DNA of 64,000 nt from Synechococcus sp. UW105 (GTDB lineage Bacteria > Cyanobacteriota > Cyanobacteriia > PCC-6307 > Cyanobiaceae), in assembly GCF_900473935.1 (NCBI RefSeq), contig NZ_UCNN01000016.1, positions 1 to 64,000 of the forward strand. Reading direction: 5' to 3'. Of this stretch, positions 24,201 through 32,791 are shown piece after piece. Positions within the stretch are counted from its first letter, which is position 1. Every line of letters begins with the position of its first letter. The translations under genes and the position numbers were made by a program. The notes under the pieces are model-generated. The model saw only the letters and a list, made by a program, of their open reading frames with translations, did no database searches and had not been told where the DNA came from.

Positions 24201-24253
24201 CAGTTTTTGTTTGGAGCTCAAGGCTCAATGGTGTCCAGTGAAGGAGCCACCGC

Positions 24254-24469
24254 TTGGATCTCACCGTTCAGCAGGTTGAATCATCGTTTGCTGTCAGCCC
24301 CGGTAGTGCCCTGGGCTTGTTCTGGCTGCAAGCCCATTTCCCCACCAGCGAGTGGGATGACCTGTTGAGTGGTCGGGCGGTATTCAGTGGCGAGAGCCTG
24401 ACGGCCATGACCAGTGATGCCCGTGATGCGGGATTAAGCGTGGAGGCTCCTGTCCAAGTGCGTTTCTGA
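24254..24469 (+). CDS. Conserved-looking small protein
   Basis: 71 aa, TTG start. LDLTVQQVESSFAVSPGSAL then GLFWLQAHFPTSEWDDLLSG; the C-terminus is a helix-strand unit (SLTAMTSDARDAGLSVEAPV). Soluble alpha/beta composition. I believe close relatives occur in marine Synechococcus, but the function is unknown. Followed by tandem hairpins and a terminator. Confidence 0.6.
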   Translation: MDLTVQQVESSFAVSPGSALGLFWLQAHFPTSEWDDLLSGRAVFSGESLTAMTSDARDAGLSVEAPVQVRF

Positions 24470-24611
24470 CAAGTGCGTTTCTGAGCTTTGCCTCGAGGCT
24501 TTTGGTGGGGCCTGAAGAAAGGGTCGACCTGCTTCAAGCACGAGTCATCTCCGGTCACATTCGCAGATTGATTCAGTCATCCGCGCTGGTCTTGCCTCCA
24601 CTACAACTGAT

Positions 24612-24678
24612 GCAGTCCGGAACACGGACTGCTGCAAAACCTGCCGACCCCCGGGCGTGAGACCCCCGGGGGCTTTTT
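24612..24678 (+). terminator. Tandem hairpins ending in a T-tract
   Basis: Hairpin 1: GCAGTCCG/CGGACTGC (24612-24632). Hairpin 2: CCCCCGGG/CCCGGGGG (24648-24672) followed by TTTTT. It ends the transcript from the rightward gene at 24254. The leftward gene at 24677 converges on it. Confidence 0.75.
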
Positions 24679-24880
24679 ATGGCTGAAGGCTGAGCTGGCG
24701 GGCCCGATGGCGGGCAAGTGTCCGCCCTGAGCGCTTCCTGGGGCGTTGATAAAGATCGGCGTTCACCTTCAGCTGGCGCGGGTAAGGCCAGCTGCGTTTC
24801 AGAGCGGCTGAGTTGCTAGTTCGCACGCACCACCAGCAGTGGAGGTAGAGGACGATCAACCCTGTGATGACGCCGGTCAT
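24677..24880 (-). CDS. Small membrane-anchored basic protein
   Basis: 67 aa: MTGVITGLIVLYLHCWWCVR is a membrane helix, followed by a strongly basic tail (RPRKRSGRTLARHRARQL). Positive-inside topology puts the tail in the cytoplasm. No family is recognised. Confidence 0.5.
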   Translation of the reverse strand: MTGVITGLIVLYLHCWWCVRTSNSAALKRSWPYPRQLKVNADLYQRPRKRSGRTLARHRARQLSLQP

Positions 24881-25053
24881 GGCCGTGGGATGTCACTCGT
24901 GGGTTCTTGCCCTTGATTGTCGGTGTTGATGGCCTCGCACGCCAGTGGTGATGCAGTGATTCCCATTTAGCTCTCAAGAGCTGACTCGGAGCAATACAGC
25001 ACTTCACAGTCATCAGACGCGACGCGAGATGATGGAGAGGTCTCGCAGATCTG

Positions 25054-25458
25054 ATGGTCAGCTCCAAGCTTGGAATTAGTAGCAAGCAGCAGCGTTTGAT
25101 CGATCTGCTGGAGGCCAGCGATGCTGAGCTCAGCGGTCAGCAGCTCCATCGCTCTCTATTGGAAAGCGATCAGGGGATGGGGCTGGCGACTGTGTATCGC
25201 AATCTCCACCAGTTGCAAAAGCGTGGTCTGGTGCGTTGTCGCCATTTGCCCACTGGAGAGGTGCTTTATGCCCCTGTGATGCGTGATCGCCATCACCTCA
25301 CTTGTGTGAACTGCGGCGAAACCCGTGAGCTCTCCAGCTGTCCGTTGCATGCGATGACCATTCCGGAAGAGCAACAGGGCGGGTACCAATTGCTCTTCCA
25401 CACCCTTGAGTTCTACGGCCTCTGCAACCGCTGCCAGCAGGAAGACGTCAAGCCGTGA
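25054..25458 (+). CDS. zur: Fur-family regulator, probably Zur
   Basis: 134 aa. A winged-helix DNA-binding domain (LIDLLEASDAELSGQQLHRS and MGLATVYRNLHQLQKRGLVR) is followed by the metal-binding half with HHLTCVNCGE and the C-terminal CNRC pair, which hold the structural zinc. Fur, Zur and PerR look alike; the Zur call rests on the neighbours (ZnuA-type protein, His-rich outer-membrane protein and a Zur-box-like dyad at 27573). It would repress zinc uptake genes when zinc is sufficient. It ends 1 nt before the convergent outer-membrane gene. Confidence 0.75.
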   Translation: MVSSKLGISSKQQRLIDLLEASDAELSGQQLHRSLLESDQGMGLATVYRNLHQLQKRGLVRCRHLPTGEVLYAPVMRDRHHLTCVNCGETRELSSCPLHAMTIPEEQQGGYQLLFHTLEFYGLCNRCQQEDVKP

Positions 25459-26559
25459 TCAGAAACGGAAGGTCACTCCGGTTCCAACATGGTTCTGGAA
25501 TCCCTTGCCCCAGCCTTTCCCGCCTTCCGTGCTGTACATCATCTCCAAGTGGGCGAAAGCCACAACGCTGTCCGAAAGAGGGTATTCAAAAGAGATGTCT
25601 CCGCCCCAGTCCGTGCGTTGTGACAGGCCTGAATAAGAGCCAGGTGAGTAGAAGCGAGGACCACCGGTCAGGGTGATATTGAGCAGATCCACGTTGAAGC
25701 CGAAGCCCGCCCAAGTGTCGGTGTAGTTGCCGATGTAGGTGCCGTCGCTTTCCCAGCCGGTGTGATTGCTCACATTCACGAAGACGCCATCGATCACCGA
25801 CTCCAGACCATCGCCGAGGGCGAAGTTGACGTCTCCATCGCCGAATGCATAAGTGATGCCTGCCGAGACTTCATGTTTCACACCCTGAATATCTTCACCT
25901 TGGGATCGCATCACGGCGTAAGGAAGCCAGGTTGCTGAAATCGCCAACCGATCGTTCGGTTGGTAGCGAGCCTGAACCATTCCTTTCATATCGATTCTGC
26001 GGTAGGGCTGCCCCTTCTCATGGCCATGAGCTGCATGGTCGGCGTGCCCTTCCTCGGCATGCCCTTTCTCGGCATGCCCTTCCTCGGCATGGTCGTCATC
26101 ATGGTCCTCATCGCCATGCTCTTCCTCGGCATGCTCGTCATCGCCATGCTCCGCATGGGCAGCCCCTTTGGTTGCATTGTCATCGTGCTCGTCGAGATGA
26201 ACCTTGCCGTAGAAATGTTCGGCCTCACCCCAGACCGCTGCTGGACCGATAGCGGCTTCGATGCTGAAACTGCCGTCGTTGGCAAGTCCCCACTCGAACA
26301 CTGCGCCGAAGAGGCCATCGATCGCATAGTGGGCAGGTTTGCCCTCGGTTCTGAGGTTGTTCTCGAAACCTCCGTGACCTTCCAGGGTGATCACAGGAGT
26401 CACCCTGGACTCCCCTTCGCGCAGCTCTTCTTCTGAGCCACCGCCATGGTTGTGGCCGGCACCTGCGTGGCTTGCTGGTGCGAAGACAGCCTCGAGGGCA
26501 AGCGGAGATAGCAGCCCAAGTGCAGCCAAGGCTGCAGGCGAGATTGAGAAGCGGCGCAT
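25459..26559 (-). CDS. Histidine-rich outer-membrane protein, likely zinc-related
   Basis: 366 aa from ATG 26559, giving a signal peptide (ISPAALAALGLLSPLALEA…SHA). A short HNHGGG motif opens the mature protein. A His/Asp/Glu-rich run lies around residues 130-195 (HAEEGHAEKGHAEEGHADHA). The C-terminal half has beta-barrel features (alternating strands, aromatic-rich, final residue Phe as in VTFRF). It probably forms a porin or receptor that concentrates zinc. It is 55 nt downstream of the ZnuA gene and likely co-transcribed under the Zur-box-like site. Confidence 0.7.
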   Translation of the reverse strand: MRRFSISPAALAALGLLSPLALEAVFAPASHAGAGHNHGGGSEEELREGESRVTPVITLEGHGGFENNLRTEGKPAHYAIDGLFGAVFEWGLANDGSFSIEAAIGPAAVWGEAEHFYGKVHLDEHDDNATKGAAHAEHGDDEHAEEEHGDEDHDDDHAEEGHAEKGHAEEGHADHAAHGHEKGQPYRRIDMKGMVQARYQPNDRLAISATWLPYAVMRSQGEDIQGVKHEVSAGITYAFGDGDVNFALGDGLESVIDGVFVNVSNHTGWESDGTYIGNYTDTWAGFGFNVDLLNITLTGGPRFYSPGSYSGLSQRTDWGGDISFEYPLSDSVVAFAHLEMMYSTEGGKGWGKGFQNHVGTGVTFRF

Positions 26560-26614
26560 TTGGTTGGAGTCTGGGAAGGGAGTCGGGATTGATTGGGGAG
26601 TGGTCTTGCTGCCG

Positions 26615-27550
26615 TTACTGGACAGCACTCCATCGCTGTTGCAGTCGTTCTGCAGAGGCTTGATCGCAGCTGCCTCCTTGGGCATTCACCACCGTGCAGG
26701 TGTTGCTGGTGGCGGTTTCGATCAGGCTCTTTCCAGGTGCCGTGCCATCAGCAAAAACGAGCTGCTTGGCAATGGGTTTGCCGGTGCTGCGACTGATGCG
26801 CTTCATGGTCTTGGAGACCGGGAATTGTTCGGGGAACAGCACTTTGGTCTTGGAGGCTTTCACGGCGTTGCTGATCGCTCTCAGGCTGGAGGGCCGCAGT
26901 GTGCCTCCGGTGGCGTAGTCGTCGATCATGGCCACGTGGCGCATGCCGTAGCGGTCGGTGAAGAACTCAAAAGCCATGTGTTCCGACACCAAAACGCGAT
27001 GGTCAGCCGGGATGGTGGAGATCTGCTGCCGGTTCCAGGCGTCGAGATCGCGGAGGATGGCGATCACGTTCTGCTGGCGTCGTTTCAGAGCCTGTTTCGA
27101 TTCAGCATTAATCGGTAATTGCTGAAGAGCATCGACCACCACATTGGCCATGGCGCCTGTATTGGCAGGGCTGTGCCAAAGATGGGGATCCTTGTTGGGG
27201 TTATTCGGAACAGCGCGCTCGCCCACGGCGATCAGCTCGAAATTGCCATCTAGACGACTGAGCGATGGGTTGAGGTTGTATCCATTAATCAGCACCAGTT
27301 CGGAGTTGCTGATATCTCTCCGGTTGGCAGGAGTGAGTTGAAAATGGTGGGGATCGGCGCCGGGTGGAATCAGACAGCGCACATCGGTGGCTCCGCCGGA
27401 CAGGGTGCGGGTGAGATCGCAAAGCACCCCATCGCCTGCCACGACCGCTGGGGTTGCAGCTTGGGATGGTGATGGATTGGCCAGCCCTGTGGCTAAGCCT
27501 GCGGCGATCAATGCAGTGCTGCGCAGCAGGCGCGAAAAAGAGACGCCCAT
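26615..27550 (-). CDS. znuA: Zinc/manganese-type ABC transporter binding protein
   Basis: 311 aa. Signal peptide, then the cluster A-I solute-binding fold with likely metal ligands: PPGADPHHFQLTP, DPHLWHSPAN, LVSEHMAFEFF and the acidic DDYATGG region. The usual His-rich loop of ZnuA is missing; the partner outer-membrane protein carries the histidines instead. It captures Zn2+ (or Mn2+) in the periplasm. No permease (ZnuB) or ATPase (ZnuC) gene is in the window, so these must lie elsewhere. Just upstream is a Zur-box-like dyad. Confidence 0.8.
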   Translation of the reverse strand: MGVSFSRLLRSTALIAAGLATGLANPSPSQAATPAVVAGDGVLCDLTRTLSGGATDVRCLIPPGADPHHFQLTPANRRDISNSELVLINGYNLNPSLSRLDGNFELIAVGERAVPNNPNKDPHLWHSPANTGAMANVVVDALQQLPINAESKQALKRRQQNVIAILRDLDAWNRQQISTIPADHRVLVSEHMAFEFFTDRYGMRHVAMIDDYATGGTLRPSSLRAISNAVKASKTKVLFPEQFPVSKTMKRISRSTGKPIAKQLVFADGTAPGKSLIETATSNTCTVVNAQGGSCDQASAERLQQRWSAVQ

Positions 27551-27572
27551 GAGGCAGCCCGGAGAACGGCCG

Positions 27573-27591
27573 AATGATAACGGTTCTCATT
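27573..27591. promoter_or_regulatory. Zur-box-like dyad between divergent operons
   Basis: AATGATAACGGTTCTCATT (one mismatch in the arms) lies between the leftward znuA operon (start 22 nt away) and the rightward permease operon (start 71 nt away). TGA-AA…TT-TCA dyads of this size are typical of Zur sites in cyanobacteria. One operator may serve both directions. Confidence 0.65.
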
Positions 27592-27661
27592 ATTAGCGCA
27601 ATGCCCCTGCCCTTCCCCATCGCGGCGGGGCCGGTGATGATTAGCCAAACCATTCACCTTC

Positions 27662-28621
27662 ATGGCGCGATTGGCCACCGCCTGGGCGATCTTTCAGGGC
27701 TTGCTGCTTGAGTCGCTTCCCTTCCTTTTGTTAGGGGTCACGATCGCTGCGCTTGCCCGCTGGCTTGTGCCCCAAGCTGCGTGGGTGCGACGGCTGCCGC
27801 GTCACCCGCTGCTGGCTCCGGTGGTCGGTGCCTTGCTCGGCTTCGCTCTACCGGCCTGTGAGTGCGGCAATGTGCCCGTCGCCCGGCGCTTGTTGGCCAG
27901 CGGTGCACCCCTTGGTACCGGCTTCGGTTTTTTGTTTGCGGCGCCTGTTCTCAATCCGATCGTGTTGGCCAGCACCTGGGCTGCATTCCCTGATCAGCCC
28001 TGGTTGCTATTCGCCCGTCCTCTGGGGGCCTTTGTGATTGCCATTGCCCTTAGTGCACTGTTGGGGTTGATGGGGGAACGGGCCCTATTGGAGCCTGCCT
28101 TGCTCGAGGAGCGCCGCTTGACGCAGCCGCTCGCCGAAGTCGGCCTGCTGGAGCGGGGCAGTGGCGTTCTCGGCGCGGCTCCAATTCCCATCTCGCCCCG
28201 CCCTTCATCCCAGTCCATCTCGCTGTCGGACGTGCTGCTGCATAGCGGTCGAGAGTTCCTCGGCCTGTTGGTGTTGCTGGTGCTGGGATGTGCCCTGGCT
28301 GCAGCAGTTCAGTCCTGGTTGCCTCGCGCCTGGTTGCTGGCTGTGGGGTCGGCTCCGACTCTGTCGGTTCTGGCGCTGATGTTGCTGGCCCTTGTGGTTT
28401 CGGTCTGTTCGAGTGTGGATGCTTTTCTGGCGCTCGGTTTTGCTGCGCAGGTCACGCCTGGGGCGCTGCTGGCCTTCTTGTTATTGGGCCCGGTTGTGGA
28501 CCTCAAGCTCGCTGGTCTGTTTACCGTGCTCCTGCGCCCCAAAGCGATTGCAGTCACCGCTTTGGCCGCGTCGCTGCTGGTGCTGCTGATCGGTCAGTGG
28601 GTGAACCTGGTGCAGCTTTGA
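27662..28621 (+). CDS. YraQ/YcgR-family permease (DUF318)
   Basis: 319 aa with about eight membrane helices. It shows the family hallmarks: an early helix with ESLPFLLLGV, the segment FALPACECGNVPVARRLL (Cys-Glu-Cys), APVLNPIVLASTWAAF, and in the second half a CSSVDAFLALGF repeat of the same motif. The permease family is also called UPF0718. Substrates are unproven, and metal ions have been suggested. Divergent from znuA and sharing its Zur-box-like dyad, so a zinc role is likely (inference). Next gene 5 nt downstream. Confidence 0.75.
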   Translation: MARLATAWAIFQGLLLESLPFLLLGVTIAALARWLVPQAAWVRRLPRHPLLAPVVGALLGFALPACECGNVPVARRLLASGAPLGTGFGFLFAAPVLNPIVLASTWAAFPDQPWLLFARPLGAFVIAIALSALLGLMGERALLEPALLEERRLTQPLAEVGLLERGSGVLGAAPIPISPRPSSQSISLSDVLLHSGREFLGLLVLLVLGCALAAAVQSWLPRAWLLAVGSAPTLSVLALMLLALVVSVCSSVDAFLALGFAAQVTPGALLAFLLLGPVVDLKLAGLFTVLLRPKAIAVTALAASLLVLLIGQWVNLVQL

Positions 28622-28626
28622 ACGTC

Positions 28627-29325
28627 ATGACGCTTCGTCTTCGCTGGTCATCGCTGTCGCTTCCCCTGCTGTTGCTGTTGTGGGGTTGGGTGATGGTCTG
28701 GAGCACGGCATCCGGCCGTCTCGATCTGCTCCTGCGTTCCGTCTATCACCCGGTTGTTGCTGTTGGCGGTGGCCTGTTGATCTTGATCGGCTTGCTGCAG
28801 CTGCGCTTGCTTCTGCGTCGCAAGCGGGCGGGGCAGGTCAGCCAAACTCTGCCTCGCGGCTGGTGGCTGACTGCGCTGGTGGCGCTGGCGATCATCGTCT
28901 TCCCGCCACAGCCTTCCTTTAATGATCTCGCCTCCAGTCGGCCGAGCAGTCTCCCGGAGGCGCCGCGACTGGCGTTCGTGTTGCCACCTGAGCAGCGCAC
29001 GCTCACCGAATGGGTGCGGCTCCTGCGCACACAGCCCGATCCGTCTCTGCATGCCGGGGCTCCGGTGTCGATCAGCGGTTTTGTGCTGAAGCGCCCGGGA
29101 GAACCTGCTCAGCTCGCCCGACTGATGGTGCGCTGTTGTCTTGCGGATGCCACGCCATCGGGTTTGCCTGTGCTGTGGCCGGAGGGCTTTGATCCGAAGC
29201 CTGATACCTGGCTGGAGGTCAAGGGCAAGATGGTGACGCAGGAGCATGACGGTGCGCTGCGCAATGTTCTGGAGCCTTCAAGCTTGAAGGTCATCCCTCG
29301 ACCTGACCGACCTCTGGAACCATGA
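28627..29325 (+). CDS. TIGR03943/YcgQ-type membrane protein (DUF1980)
   Basis: 232 aa from ATG 28627; the longer frame from 28288 overlaps the permease. Two to three N-terminal helices (LSLPLLLLLWGWVMVW, YHPVVAVGGGLLILIGLLQL) precede a soluble domain with the family's VSISGFVLKRPGEPAQLARL and RCCLADATPSGLPV motifs. YcgQ proteins are almost always encoded next to YraQ/YcgR permeases, as here, and probably form one complex. The stop overlaps the next gene by 4 nt (ATGA). Confidence 0.75.
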   Translation: MTLRLRWSSLSLPLLLLLWGWVMVWSTASGRLDLLLRSVYHPVVAVGGGLLILIGLLQLRLLLRRKRAGQVSQTLPRGWWLTALVALAIIVFPPQPSFNDLASSRPSSLPEAPRLAFVLPPEQRTLTEWVRLLRTQPDPSLHAGAPVSISGFVLKRPGEPAQLARLMVRCCLADATPSGLPVLWPEGFDPKPDTWLEVKGKMVTQEHDGALRNVLEPSSLKVIPRPDRPLEP

Positions 29326-30692
29326 CCCGATCTGGTCTGTGGGCGTTGCCCCGCCCTTTGTTGCTGGCTTTGGGAGGTCTGACGGCGCTGGTGCTAATCC
29401 AGCAACAAGTGCTGCTTCGCCGTCCACCCCGGCTGCAGATGCTGGCGATCCAGCCACTGCGTTCCGGGGCCGGCGCGCTGGATGTGCGTTTTAGTCGCCC
29501 GATGCAACGGGAGACGATCGCGGCCGAGAGCCGAATCAAACCGGAGCTGTCCCATGCTTGGTTTGGTGCCGACAACGCCTGGCGATTGCTGCTCAACCGC
29601 ACGGATCCCATCCAGTCTCCGCTGCAGCTGGATCTGGCTGGTGCTGATCGGCGCGGTCTGCGTGTCGCGCCGAGCCGCTGGTTTTGGGATCCACGGCCGA
29701 CGTTGCTGGCTGTCGTGCAGCTGAAAGAGGGCCAGCAATTGCAGCTGCAAGACCGTCAGGGATCCTGGGTGCCACTGAGCCCAGTGCTGCCTGGCATTTT
29801 TCAGGTAGAGCCATTCGGTGATGGCCGCGGCGTCGCCTTTGTCAGTGCGGACGACAACGGCGACCAGTTTGTCGACGTTCGACACCTGACGCCGCGATCC
29901 CTCGCAACCGATGCCGATGCAGTTGGCTCCCCTCTGCTGGGTGACCTGGAGCGGATCACCCAACAACCCCAGTTGTTCGCGCATGTGAGCAGCAATCTCA
30001 GAGGGGATCTGCTCGTTCAGGCCGGTCGGCTTGAGCCAGGGAGTGATCAGCTTTGGATGCGCAGCCCCGATGGGAGGCGCCGCGATTTGAGCCTGAAGGT
30101 GGCCGGTCCTATCCGTCTGTTACCCGATGGCACGGGCTTGGTGGTGCCTGGGTACGACGGTCTTGAGCTGTTGTCCCTTCAGACCCTGCAGGATCAAGCC
30201 TCTGAACGGCAGACACTTCCTGGCAGTCGAGACCTGCGGGCGTTCTGCACTGGATCCGGCAGAGCTCTGCTCGTGCGTCACTGGCCGGACTACCGCCGGT
30301 CGGTGGAGTTGGTGATTCCCGGCCTCCCACCACGTCAGATCTGGTTGGGTGAGCAGGCCGTCATGGGGGTGGCCTGCGATAACGGTGGAGAACGCCTTTG
30401 GGTGGTGCTGCGCGATTCCCTACCCAAGGCTGTCGACACGCTGTTGTTGCTCGATCGCGATGGCAAGGTGCGCAAGCAACGCAGGCTGGAGCCTTGGCTG
30501 ATGGCACCAGATTCCTTGTTGCGATTCGATCCTGTCAGCGATCAGTTGTTGCTGTCTGTGATTTCCAGTCGGCGCGCGCCTGGGCGCATCGCCTGGGTGG
30601 ATGGCAGCACACTTGGCTTGCGGATCCAGGCCGAGCCGTCGGTGGTCAGCGCCACGCTTTTGCCGGCTGCCGGCAGGATCGATCGCTTTTAG
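29322..30692 (+). CDS. Membrane-anchored beta-propeller-like protein
   Basis: 456 aa. An N-terminal helix (PLLLALGGLTALVLIQQQVL) anchors a periplasmic domain made of repeated strand patterns such as FVSADDNGDQFVDVRHL and SDQLWMRSPDGRRRDLSL, resembling WD40/TolB-type propellers. An N-terminal Ig-like segment (ALDVRFSRPMQRETI) is possible. It is translationally coupled to the YcgQ-like gene, so it belongs to the zinc-linked operon and may assist metal capture or sensing. I do not recognise a named family. Confidence 0.6.
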   Translation: MTRSGLWALPRPLLLALGGLTALVLIQQQVLLRRPPRLQMLAIQPLRSGAGALDVRFSRPMQRETIAAESRIKPELSHAWFGADNAWRLLLNRTDPIQSPLQLDLAGADRRGLRVAPSRWFWDPRPTLLAVVQLKEGQQLQLQDRQGSWVPLSPVLPGIFQVEPFGDGRGVAFVSADDNGDQFVDVRHLTPRSLATDADAVGSPLLGDLERITQQPQLFAHVSSNLRGDLLVQAGRLEPGSDQLWMRSPDGRRRDLSLKVAGPIRLLPDGTGLVVPGYDGLELLSLQTLQDQASERQTLPGSRDLRAFCTGSGRALLVRHWPDYRRSVELVIPGLPPRQIWLGEQAVMGVACDNGGERLWVVLRDSLPKAVDTLLLLDRDGKVRKQRRLEPWLMAPDSLLRFDPVSDQLLLSVISSRRAPGRIAWVDGSTLGLRIQAEPSVVSATLLPAAGRIDRF

Positions 30693-30764
30693 GCCGGCCT
30701 TGTCCTCTCTTGCTCCTGTCGCTTGAGGAAGGCCACTAACGTCGGCGCTGATTCGGACTTCGAC

Positions 30765-30893
30765 ATGGGCGATTACACCGTGGCCATCTGGGCAACCATC
30801 GGCTTGATGGTGGTGTTCACCGTGCCGGTGGTCTGGCAGTTTCTGCAGCCCAACGATGATGATTTCGGTGATCTCACCAAACGCCAGAAATAA
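30765..30893 (+). CDS. 42-aa single-helix membrane protein
   Basis: MGDYTVAIWATIGLMVVFTV, then PVVWQFLQPNDDDFGDLTKR: one membrane helix with an acidic then basic C-terminus. The N-terminus resembles the 39-aa protein at 45321 (MSDYTIWIYAML…), so the two could be members of one small-protein group. Such sizes are common for photosystem or Hli-associated subunits, but no assignment is possible. It follows the propeller-like gene by 72 nt. Confidence 0.5.
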   Translation: MGDYTVAIWATIGLMVVFTVPVVWQFLQPNDDDFGDLTKRQK

Positions 30894-31060
30894 ATACGCC
30901 TGACGTCAGAGCGCCTTCTGTTGCGACTGCCTCTAACACCTGCCCACGGAGGCTCCTGAGCTTGACCAAGGCTCCCAGCTCAAGTGCTGGGATGGGCCAA
31001 GGCCTTCCGTCAGCGTCGGTGGCCGGCACTGCAGAGGTGTAGGTGGCGGATTGTGTGGGA

Positions 31061-31342
31061 TCAGCCCCGCGTTTGATTCATCGTTTTGAGGAACGCCTGA
31101 GGACCGCTCTCGAGATCAGGCAGTTCCATCGTGGCTTCGCGTCCTTCCAGCGCTGCGGTCAACGACTCGATCATCTGGCTGTTGCCTGTGGCTTTCACAG
31201 CAGCGAGGGCTTTCTTCAGCCGTTCTTCGCGACTGCCTTGGTCTGGTGCGCCAGAAGGGGTTGACCAAGTGCTGTAGTCAACGTTCGTGGTGGAGCGGAC
31301 GCTGTTCAGCTGGTTGGCAAGGTTCTCCCACAGCAGCGGCAT
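31061..31342 (-). CDS. Hypothetical soluble protein
   Basis: 93 aa from ATG 31342. A first half with LLWENLANQLNSVRS is followed by a helical region (EERLKKALAAVKATGNSQMI) and a short acidic end. The upstream extension to 31468 crosses the hairpin-rich region and is unlikely. No family is recognised. Confidence 0.5.
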   Translation of the reverse strand: MPLLWENLANQLNSVRSTTNVDYSTWSTPSGAPDQGSREERLKKALAAVKATGNSQMIESLTAALEGREATMELPDLESGPQAFLKTMNQTRG

Positions 31343-31423
31343 GGATCGTTGACGGCATTTGCGGAATTCTTTCCTGACAGGGCCCCTGCCAGCCCAGTTG
31401 TGACATTTATCCACATGCTCTAG

Positions 31424-31481
31424 GGCAGGAGGCAGTCGGACCGCCCGCCTCCTGCCGTGCGACGACAAGCGTCAGTTTTTT
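31424..31481 (+). ncRNA. Candidate small RNA: two hairpins and a T-tail
   Basis: Hairpin 1 has a perfect 10-bp stem (GGCAGGAGGC/GCCTCCTGCC, 31424-31456) with a 13-nt loop. Hairpin 2 (GACG-ACAAG-CGTC, 31461-31473) is followed by TTTTTT (31476-31481). No + strand gene lies closely upstream, so an independent short transcript is plausible. A TTGTGA…TGCTCTAG promoter-like pair lies just before it (weak). Confidence 0.35.
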
Positions 31482-31575
31482 ATTCTTCAGAGATATAAAT
31501 AAACGTTGCGCAGTTGTCAGGTTGAAGCCGCTTTTGTCTCAATTGCATGAACTTGCGTAACCTTTTCAGGGCAAA

Positions 31576-31761
31576 ATGGGGCGATCGCAAGGCTTCGACG
31601 GCTTGGAGCTTCAGATTCCCTTTAGATTCTTTGGAGCGTTGCTCGTGGGCTCGTCCCTGCTATCGATGGCAAGAAGCCCGAAAGAATTTGTTCTGCTCGG
31701 AGGCACCTTCCTGTTTGGCCTCGGCACCCTCGAGCTTGCCCTTCATCTCGGCGGCTTCTAG
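31576..31761 (+). CDS. Small two-helix membrane protein
   Basis: 61 aa. After a polar start (MGRSQGFDGLELQIPFRFFG) come two hydrophobic segments (ALLVGSSLLSMA and FVLLGGTFLFGLGTLELALH). It is the complete relative of the shorter copy at 1223-1381. The conserved ends suggest a defined function in a membrane, perhaps thylakoid, but I do not recognise it. A hairpin follows at 31781. Confidence 0.6.
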   Translation: MGRSQGFDGLELQIPFRFFGALLVGSSLLSMARSPKEFVLLGGTFLFGLGTLELALHLGGF

Positions 31762-31780
31762 GCCTCTGATTGGTACGTTG

Positions 31781-31812
31781 TGCTGCGAGGTGTGATCACC
31801 TCGGTGCAGCAG
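31781..31812. terminator. Strong hairpin between convergent genes
   Basis: TGCTGC-GAGGTG and CACCTC-GGTGCAGCA form a long, nearly perfect stem around TGAT. It is placed between the rightward small gene and the end of the prohibitin gene. No T-tract. Confidence 0.5.
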
Positions 31813-31918
31813 TGATGGAGTCCCTGGCTCCGAGTTCCTTCAGGGGGAGCTCAAAATCAGGGAACATCTCGCAGTAAGTGGCTACCGCCTTGGCTCGTTT
31901 TGGTGTGGGGTCAGCGGG

Positions 31919-32698
31919 CTATTGCCGCCCCACAATCACTGGTGGGGTTCCGCCGGAGAGGCCGGGCACCACTTGGGTTTGGCCGTCCCATTTGTCGAGG
32001 AAGAGCTTGTAGAGAACTCTGTCGTTCAGGCCTTTGTTGAGGGTTTCGAACTTAATCGCTTCCTGTTCAGCGATCTTCACCTCGGTTTCGGCTTTGAGCA
32101 GGCGCTGCTCGGCAATTTGTTTCTGCTCAATAGCAGAACGGTATTCCTCAGCAATTTTGAGGCCGGTGAGATCAAGCCCTTTGACTTCCACGTAGTCAAA
32201 TTTTTCTAGCTCTTTGGCAACACTCTCCTCAACGATTGATGAGATCTTGTTCCAATCTGTGGCGATCTCAACGAGCTCGTATTTTGAAAAGACTGATTTC
32301 AGTGATTTGAGTAGTGAAGGTTGAATGATCCGTGCGTAAATCCCTTCATTGCCTGTGGCGATGGTGCTGTAAACCCGTGGCGCTTCGGTGGATTTGACGG
32401 CGTATTTGATCGTTGCGGTCGCTTCGATCACCTGCAGGTCTTTGGTGAGGCTGGAGAATTCTTCAGGGCGAACCTGGGTGCGCACATTGAAGAAGTGCAC
32501 GGATTGCACGAATGGGGCCTTGAGATTCAGGCCAGGCAGGCGAGCTTCGTCACTCACTTTGCCCAGCGTTGTGATCACAGCGACCTGACCAGCAGGCACC
32601 ACGAAAATGGCGGCAATGGCCACGATCAAAGCCGTAAAGGCTGCGATCACGGCGAGGGATGCCTGAGCCCCAGGCTGGTTGGGGGACACGTTTTGCAC
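31919..32698 (-). CDS. Prohibitin/SPFH (band 7) protein
   Basis: 259 aa from GTG 32698; the longer frame to 32761 uses TTG and adds an Asn-rich stretch. One membrane helix (ASLAVIAAFTALIVAIAAIF), then the SPFH core VVPAGQVAVITTLGKV and TATIKYAV, and a C-terminal coiled coil (AIEQKQIAEQRLLKAETEVK). Cyanobacterial prohibitins form large membrane rings linked to thylakoid and plasma-membrane quality control. The length matches the family. Divergent to the SDR gene. Confidence 0.85.
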   Translation of the reverse strand: MQNVSPNQPGAQASLAVIAAFTALIVAIAAIFVVPAGQVAVITTLGKVSDEARLPGLNLKAPFVQSVHFFNVRTQVRPEEFSSLTKDLQVIEATATIKYAVKSTEAPRVYSTIATGNEGIYARIIQPSLLKSLKSVFSKYELVEIATDWNKISSIVEESVAKELEKFDYVEVKGLDLTGLKIAEEYRSAIEQKQIAEQRLLKAETEVKIAEQEAIKFETLNKGLNDRVLYKLFLDKWDGQTQVVPGLSGGTPPVIVGRQ

Positions 32699-32791
32699 TC
32701 GGTTGTTCTTGTTGCCTTGATTATGGGCAGGGTTGGCGAGCCGGTGCGGCGGCTTGACCAATCAGGATGGCGGCTTGCCTCAGCTGCTGGG

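Noticed and set aside
26000-26170. Repetitive CATGCC-like DNA suggesting a minisatellite
   Set aside because: It is the coding sequence of the His/Glu-rich run in the outer-membrane protein.
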